From NCBI GenBank assembly GCA_030040625.1, contig JASHTI010000041.1:1-7513 (forward strand): a DNA stretch of 7,513 bases, read 5' to 3'. Source of the DNA: Thermoplasmata archaeon (GTDB taxonomy: Archaea > Thermoplasmatota > Thermoplasmata > Lutacidiplasmatales > UBA184). Both the position numbers and the translations under genes were made by a program. The notes beneath the pieces were generated by a model. That model was given only the letters and a program-made list of their open reading frames with translations. It did not search any database and was not told the origin of the DNA. Below are positions 3,795 through 7,513 of this stretch, piece by piece (the stretch's first letter is position 1; each line of letters opens with the position of its first letter).

Positions 3795-6584
3795 TCACTC
3801 GCCTCCGAACTCCGGGCCTTCCTCGGGGGCGCCGAACTCCTCGGCCTCCTCCTCCTCGGCCTCCTCTTCCAGCTGCGCCTCCGCCTGGAGGTCCATCTCC
3901 TCCTCGGCGACCGGCGGCGCGCCGGCCGGCCCGTCCGGCTTGCGCTCGGAGACCGTGCGCACCCGGCGGCCGAGGACCTGGGCGATCACCTCGTCGACCG
4001 CGACCGGCTGACCCTGGAACGAGCGGGTCGGGTCGATCCCGTCCTCGCCGTAGCGGTACTCGATCACCGTGCCGGCGGTGTTCCGCACCGTGCCGTCCTC
4101 GGCGACCTTGAGGTCTTCCAGCGCGTTGATCAGCCGCCGCTGCATGTAACCGGAGCGGCTCGTCCGGACGGCGGTGTCGACCAGCGACTCCCGGCCGCCC
4201 ATCGAGTGGAAGAAGTACTCCGTCGGCGAGAGCCCGCGCTTGTAGCTCGAGCTGACGAACCCCCGGGCGTCGGCCCCGAGGTCCTCCCGCTCGAAGTGGG
4301 GCAGCGTCCGCCCGACGTAGCCGCGCAGCAGGCGCTCGCCGCGGACCGACTGCTGGCCGACGGCGCCGGCCATCTGCGTGAGGTTGAGCATCGAGCCGCG
4401 GGCGCCGCTCTTGGCGAGGATCACGGCCGGGTTCTCGAGCCCGAGGTAGCGGCCCGCGATGTCACCGGCGGCGTCGCGCGCCTGGCCGAGCTCCCGGCGC
4501 ACCATCACCTCCAGCGTCTCCTCGAGCGAGCGGCCCGGCATCTGCTCGAGCTCGCCGTCCTTGTACTGGCCGACGAGCTCGGTGACCCGCACGCGGGCCG
4601 AGCCGAGGGCGTGGTCGATCTCCTTCTGGGCCCCCTCGGGGACGTCCTCGTCGTCGATCCCCGTCGAGAGCCCCTTGAGGGCGATCGCGGTGATCGCCAG
4701 CCGGCTCATCTCGTCCAGGAACTGGCGCGCCCGCGCCATCCCGTTGTTCCGGGCGATCGCGTCGAGGATCGCCCCCTTCTCGTAGGCGATCGCCTTCTTG
4801 TCGATCGCCCCGGCCTTGAGGACGCCGTTCTCGATGACGACGTAGGCGTCGTGCTTGCAGGCGAGGGGGGGGCAGTCGCAGCGCGCCCAGATGTTCGAGC
4901 GGAACTCGAGCGTCAGGTCGGTCGGCAGCGTGAGGCTGAACAGCTGCTTGCCGCTCCAGAACGGCTCGCCGTGCCGGTCCTTGCCGGCCGGCGGCGGGAT
5001 CGGGTAGGCGAGCTTGGAGAGCAGGTAGGTGACCTCGCTGCGGCTGAACGGCGGGTTCTGGTACGTGAGGAGGAAGGCGGCGGTGATGTGGTCGTGGAGC
5101 ATCCCGATGATCGGGCCGCCGTACCGGGGCGAGAGGATGTGCTCCTCGACCTTCATCAGGACCTTCGCCTCCGCCCGCGCCTCCTGGCTCTGGAGGACGT
5201 GCAGGTTCATCTCGTCGCCATCGAAGTCCGCGTTGTACGGCGGGCAGTCGCAGAGGTTGAAGCGGAACGTCTTGTGCGGGAGGATCCGGACGAAGTGGGC
5301 CATCATGCTCATCCGGTGCAGGCTCGGCTGCCGGTTGAACAGCACGATGTCGCCGTCGACGAGCTGCCGCTCGACGATCGAGCCCGGCGTGACGAGCTCG
5401 GCGCAGGCGTCGGCGTTCTTCTCCATCACCTTGATCCGCTGACCATCCTCGCGGACGAGGTAGTTGACGCCGCAGCGGTAGCGCCCCTCCACGTCGGGTC
5501 CGGGCGCCGGGCCGCGGCGCACCAGCTCCTTGGCGATCTCCGCGTTGTGGGCCGTCACCTCGAGCGGAACGGTGAGGCCGCGGGCGATCTCGATCGGGAC
5601 GCCGACCTCGTTGATCGACAGCAGCGGGTCCGGGCTGATGACCGTCCGCGCGGAGAAGTTCACGCGCTTGCCCGACAGGTTGGAGCGGAAGCGGCCGTCC
5701 TTGCCCTTCAGCCGCTGCGCGAGCGTCTTCAGCGGACGGCCGGAGCGGTGGCGCGCCGGCGGGATGCCGCTCGTCTGGTTGTCGAAATAGGTCGTGACGT
5801 GGTACTGCAGCAGCTCCCAGAGGTCCTCGACGACGAGCTGGGGGGCGCCCATGTCGCGGTTCTCGCGCAGCCGCTGGTTGATCCGCAGGACGTCGACGAG
5901 CTTGTGCGTGAGGTCGTCCTCGCTCCGCTCGCCGCTCTCCAGCGTGATCGACGGGCGCACCTGGACCGGCGGGACGGGCAGGACGGTCAGGACCATCCAC
6001 TCCGGCCGGCCGAAGCGCGGGTTGAGCCCGAGCTCGCGGACGTCCTCGTCCGGCACGCGCTCGAGGCGCGCGCGGACCTCCTTCGGGGTGATCTTGTGCG
6101 CGTCCTCGCGGAACGTCGTCGGCTTGTCGAGCACGATCTTGTGCTGGATCTCGTGGCAGTGCGGGCAGACCCGCTCCTCCTTCGGCTCGCGGCGGACGGG
6201 GGCGACGACCGCCTCGTCCGAATCGAGCGCGCTCTCGCCGCGGCCGACCGGCGCGTCCGGCAGCAGCCGGCCGCACGCGCGGCAGGTCGACTGCAGGATC
6301 CGCTTGATCTCCTTGGCGTAGCCGACGTGGATCACCGGCATGGCGAGCTCGATGATCCCGAAGTGGCCGGGACACTCGTTGACGCGGCCGCCGCAGGTGC
6401 GGCAGCGCAGGTTCGGCTCGATGACCCCGAGGTGGAGGTCCATCAGGCCCATCTCGATCGGGTAGCCGTCGTCGTCGTAGGTGTCGGCGGTGATGATCTT
6501 CGCCGCGCTCATGCGCCGGATCTCGTCCGGCGACAGGAAGGCGAACTGCAGGCCGCGGATCCGCTTGGAGAGCCCCTGCGCCAT
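3795..6584 (-). CDS. rpoA1: DNA-directed RNA polymerase subunit A' (Rpo1N)
   Basis: This is the 929-residue N-terminal part of the split largest subunit, holding the catalytic centre that joins NTPs into RNA. The absolutely conserved NADFDGDEMN (451-460) provides the Mg-binding D453, D455 and D457. The clamp zinc site is C61, C64, C71 and H74. A second is C101, C104, C140 and C143. The bridge-helix region runs about 797-825 (GRESLVDTAVRTSRSGYMQR). A C-x-C-x4-C-x-H cluster lies at 569-578. Residues 891-929 form a disordered-looking acidic tail with 17 Glu in 39 residues. The start is ATG 6584, giving MAQGLSKRI; GGAGGG at 6596-6591 lies 6 nt upstream. A reading frame open to 6767 merely overlaps rpoB and is not the start. 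It lies 11 bp from the rpoB stop. No intein is present in the catalytic loop. Confidence 0.98.
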   Translation of the reverse strand: MAQGLSKRIRGLQFAFLSPDEIRRMSAAKIITADTYDDDGYPIEMGLMDLHLGVIEPNLRCRTCGGRVNECPGHFGIIELAMPVIHVGYAKEIKRILQSTCRACGRLLPDAPVGRGESALDSDEAVVAPVRREPKEERVCPHCHEIQHKIVLDKPTTFREDAHKITPKEVRARLERVPDEDVRELGLNPRFGRPEWMVLTVLPVPPVQVRPSITLESGERSEDDLTHKLVDVLRINQRLRENRDMGAPQLVVEDLWELLQYHVTTYFDNQTSGIPPARHRSGRPLKTLAQRLKGKDGRFRSNLSGKRVNFSARTVISPDPLLSINEVGVPIEIARGLTVPLEVTAHNAEIAKELVRRGPAPGPDVEGRYRCGVNYLVREDGQRIKVMEKNADACAELVTPGSIVERQLVDGDIVLFNRQPSLHRMSMMAHFVRILPHKTFRFNLCDCPPYNADFDGDEMNLHVLQSQEARAEAKVLMKVEEHILSPRYGGPIIGMLHDHITAAFLLTYQNPPFSRSEVTYLLSKLAYPIPPPAGKDRHGEPFWSGKQLFSLTLPTDLTLEFRSNIWARCDCPPLACKHDAYVVIENGVLKAGAIDKKAIAYEKGAILDAIARNNGMARARQFLDEMSRLAITAIALKGLSTGIDDEDVPEGAQKEIDHALGSARVRVTELVGQYKDGELEQMPGRSLEETLEVMVRRELGQARDAAGDIAGRYLGLENPAVILAKSGARGSMLNLTQMAGAVGQQSVRGERLLRGYVGRTLPHFEREDLGADARGFVSSSYKRGLSPTEYFFHSMGGRESLVDTAVRTSRSGYMQRRLINALEDLKVAEDGTVRNTAGTVIEYRYGEDGIDPTRSFQGQPVAVDEVIAQVLGRRVRTVSERKPDGPAGAPPVAEEEMDLQAEAQLEEEAEEEEAEEFGAPEEGPEFGGE

Positions 6585-6590
6585 CGATCG

Positions 6591-6596
6591 CCCTCC
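6591..6596 (-). promoter_or_regulatory. Shine-Dalgarno site of rpoA1
   Basis: GGAGGG on the minus strand, 6 nt before ATG 6584, shares its first G with the rpoB stop TAG (6598-6596). It fixes the rpoA1 start against a longer in-frame extension upstream to 6767. Confidence 0.8.
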
Positions 6597-7513
6597 TAGC
6601 GCATCTCCTCGAGCTGGAGGCGCATGATCACGCCGAGGCTGATCAGCTCCTCGAGCAGGAGCTTGAACGAGTAGCTCATCTCGACGGGGTAGATCGACGA
6701 GGTGTTGCCGCAGCTCGGGCAGCGCAGCGAGCTGGCGCGCGAGTCCGGGATCGCGATGTGGCCGCACTCGGTGTTGCCGCAGACGTACTGGATCGTCCCG
6801 TCCGACTCGTCGAGCAGCCGGTCCTTGATCACCATCGCGACGCCGTGGCCGATCAGGCAGTCGCGCTCCATCTCACCGAAGCGGAGACCGCCCTGGCGCG
6901 AGCGCCCCTCGGTCGGCTGCCGCGTGAGGATCTGCACCGGCCCGCGGGAGCGCATGTGCATCTTGCCCGCGACCATGTGGTGGAGCTTCTGGTAGTAGAT
7001 CACGCCGACGAAGATCTCCGCCTCGAACCGGCGGCCGGTGAGCCCGTCGTACAGCGTCTCGCGGCCGGACGGGTTGAAGCCGAGCGCCTTCAGGCCCTCG
7101 CGCAGCGCCTCCTCGCGGGCGCCGCTGAACGCCGTCCCGTCGATCGTGCGGCCCTCCAGGGCCCCGACCTTCCCGCCGAGCATCTCGAGCACGTGCGCGA
7201 CGGTCATCCGCGACGGGATCGCGTGCGGGTTGATCAGCAGGTCCGGCGTCATGCCGCTCCGGGTGAACGGCAGGCTCTCCTGCGGGACGGTGAGGCCGAT
7301 GACCCCCTTCTGGCCGTGCCGGCTCGCGAACTTGTCGCCGAGCTCCGGCACGCGCTGGTTGCGGACCTTGACCTTGACGAGCTTGGAGATGTTCTCCCCC
7401 TCGGTGAGGATCACGTTGTCGACCCAGCCGGACTCGCCGAACCGGACCGTGACGCTCGTCTCCCGGCGCTTCTGCGGCGTCAGCAGGTCGGTCTTCTCCT
7501 CGAGGAAGCGGGG
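6596..7513 (-). CDS. rpoB: DNA-directed RNA polymerase subunit B (Rpo2), C-terminal part
   Basis: This is the second-largest polymerase subunit, which together with A'/A'' forms the active-site cleft. The 305 residues in the window start inside the gene; the frame is open to base 7513. Using numbering from the first visible codon, GDKFASRHGQKG (59-70) is the near-universal active-site block. QPTEGRSRQGGLRFGEMERD (199-218) is the conserved C-terminal block contacting the largest subunit. The zinc ribbon has C245, C250, C265 and C268 (C-x4-C-x14-C-x2-C). The protein ends LQLEEMR before TAG (6598-6596). Some euryarchaea split this subunit into B'' and B'. The visible part would belong to B' in that case, and the window cannot decide. 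The right edge truncates it; it is not a pseudogene. Confidence 0.97.
   Translation of the reverse strand, partial: PRFLEEKTDLLTPQKRRETSVTVRFGESGWVDNVILTEGENISKLVKVKVRNQRVPELGDKFASRHGQKGVIGLTVPQESLPFTRSGMTPDLLINPHAIPSRMTVAHVLEMLGGKVGALEGRTIDGTAFSGAREEALREGLKALGFNPSGRETLYDGLTGRRFEAEIFVGVIYYQKLHHMVAGKMHMRSRGPVQILTRQPTEGRSRQGGLRFGEMERDCLIGHGVAMVIKDRLLDESDGTIQYVCGNTECGHIAIPDSRASSLRCPSCGNTSSIYPVEMSYSFKLLLEELISLGVIMRLQLEEMR

Noticed and set aside
2668..4011. 447-codon plus-strand frame opposite rpoA2
   Set aside because: Same shadow effect; no recognisable motif and repetitive Asp/Leu/Arg/Val composition.
5212..5241. Possible intein site at the A' catalytic loop, a known intein hot spot in archaeal polymerases
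   Set aside because: The loop reads continuously through NADFDGDEMN with no insertion. The GDKFASRHGQKG block in B is also uninterrupted.
4462..6375. 637-codon second frame on the minus strand inside rpoA1
   Set aside because: Out-of-frame reading of rpoA1 with Arg/Pro/Ala/Gly-rich composition; the in-frame A' product holds the catalytic motif.
4206..6599. 797-codon open frame on the plus strand opposite rpoA1
   Set aside because: It is exactly antisense to rpoA1, whose protein is unmistakable. Its translation is Leu/Arg/Asp/Val-rich low-complexity text typical of the shadow of a very GC-rich gene.
6585..6767. 61-residue N-terminal extension of A'
   Set aside because: It overlaps the conserved zinc-ribbon end of rpoB, is motif-free, and a strong Shine-Dalgarno site precedes ATG 6584.

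Overview
This is a GC-rich archaeal chromosome segment in which every supported gene lies on the minus strand, so transcription runs from high to low coordinates. In that order it holds: the C-terminal third or less of RNA polymerase subunit B (rpoB, cut by the right edge), subunit A' (rpoA1), subunit A'' (rpoA2), the small L7Ae/L30e-fold protein, the two-KH-domain archaeal NusA, a HAD-superfamily hydrolase, an rRNA leader with a promoter, and the 5' ~590 nt of a 16S rRNA gene (cut by the left edge).

The domain is certain. The large polymerase subunit is split into A' and A'', NusA is reduced to a ~140-residue double-KH protein, and the SSU rRNA starts with the archaeal version of the CCGGUUGAUCCUGCCGG signature. 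The rRNA looks euryarchaeal, and I lean toward a high-GC Thermoplasmata-type lineage. That placement is from memory of sequence style and is not proven here. No intein, rRNA intron, CRISPR array, insertion sequence or tRNA was seen.

Region by region: 6596-7513 rpoB end; 3795-6584 rpoA1; 2470-3789 rpoA2; 2180-2467 L30e-type gene; 1729-2154 nusA. These five are packed with gaps of 2 to 25 bp and form one transcription-machinery operon. A 92-bp gap (1637-1728) separates it from a HAD hydrolase (899-1636). The rRNA promoter's TATA-like element (895-902) overlaps the HAD stop codon. A structured ~280-nt leader (591 to ~873) follows, then 16S rRNA (1-590).

Functionally, the window joins the catalytic core of RNA polymerase, a transcription elongation/termination factor and a ribosomal-type RNA-binding protein to an rRNA transcription unit reading in the same direction. 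The common archaeal continuation of this operon (rps12, rps7, elongation factors after nusA) is absent; the HAD gene and 16S gene occupy that place. I found no convincing new defence or mobile system. The points most worth checking are this rearranged junction, the promoter embedded in a stop codon, the hairpin-rich leader, the HAD protein with two altered catalytic positions, and 16S primer-site mismatches.
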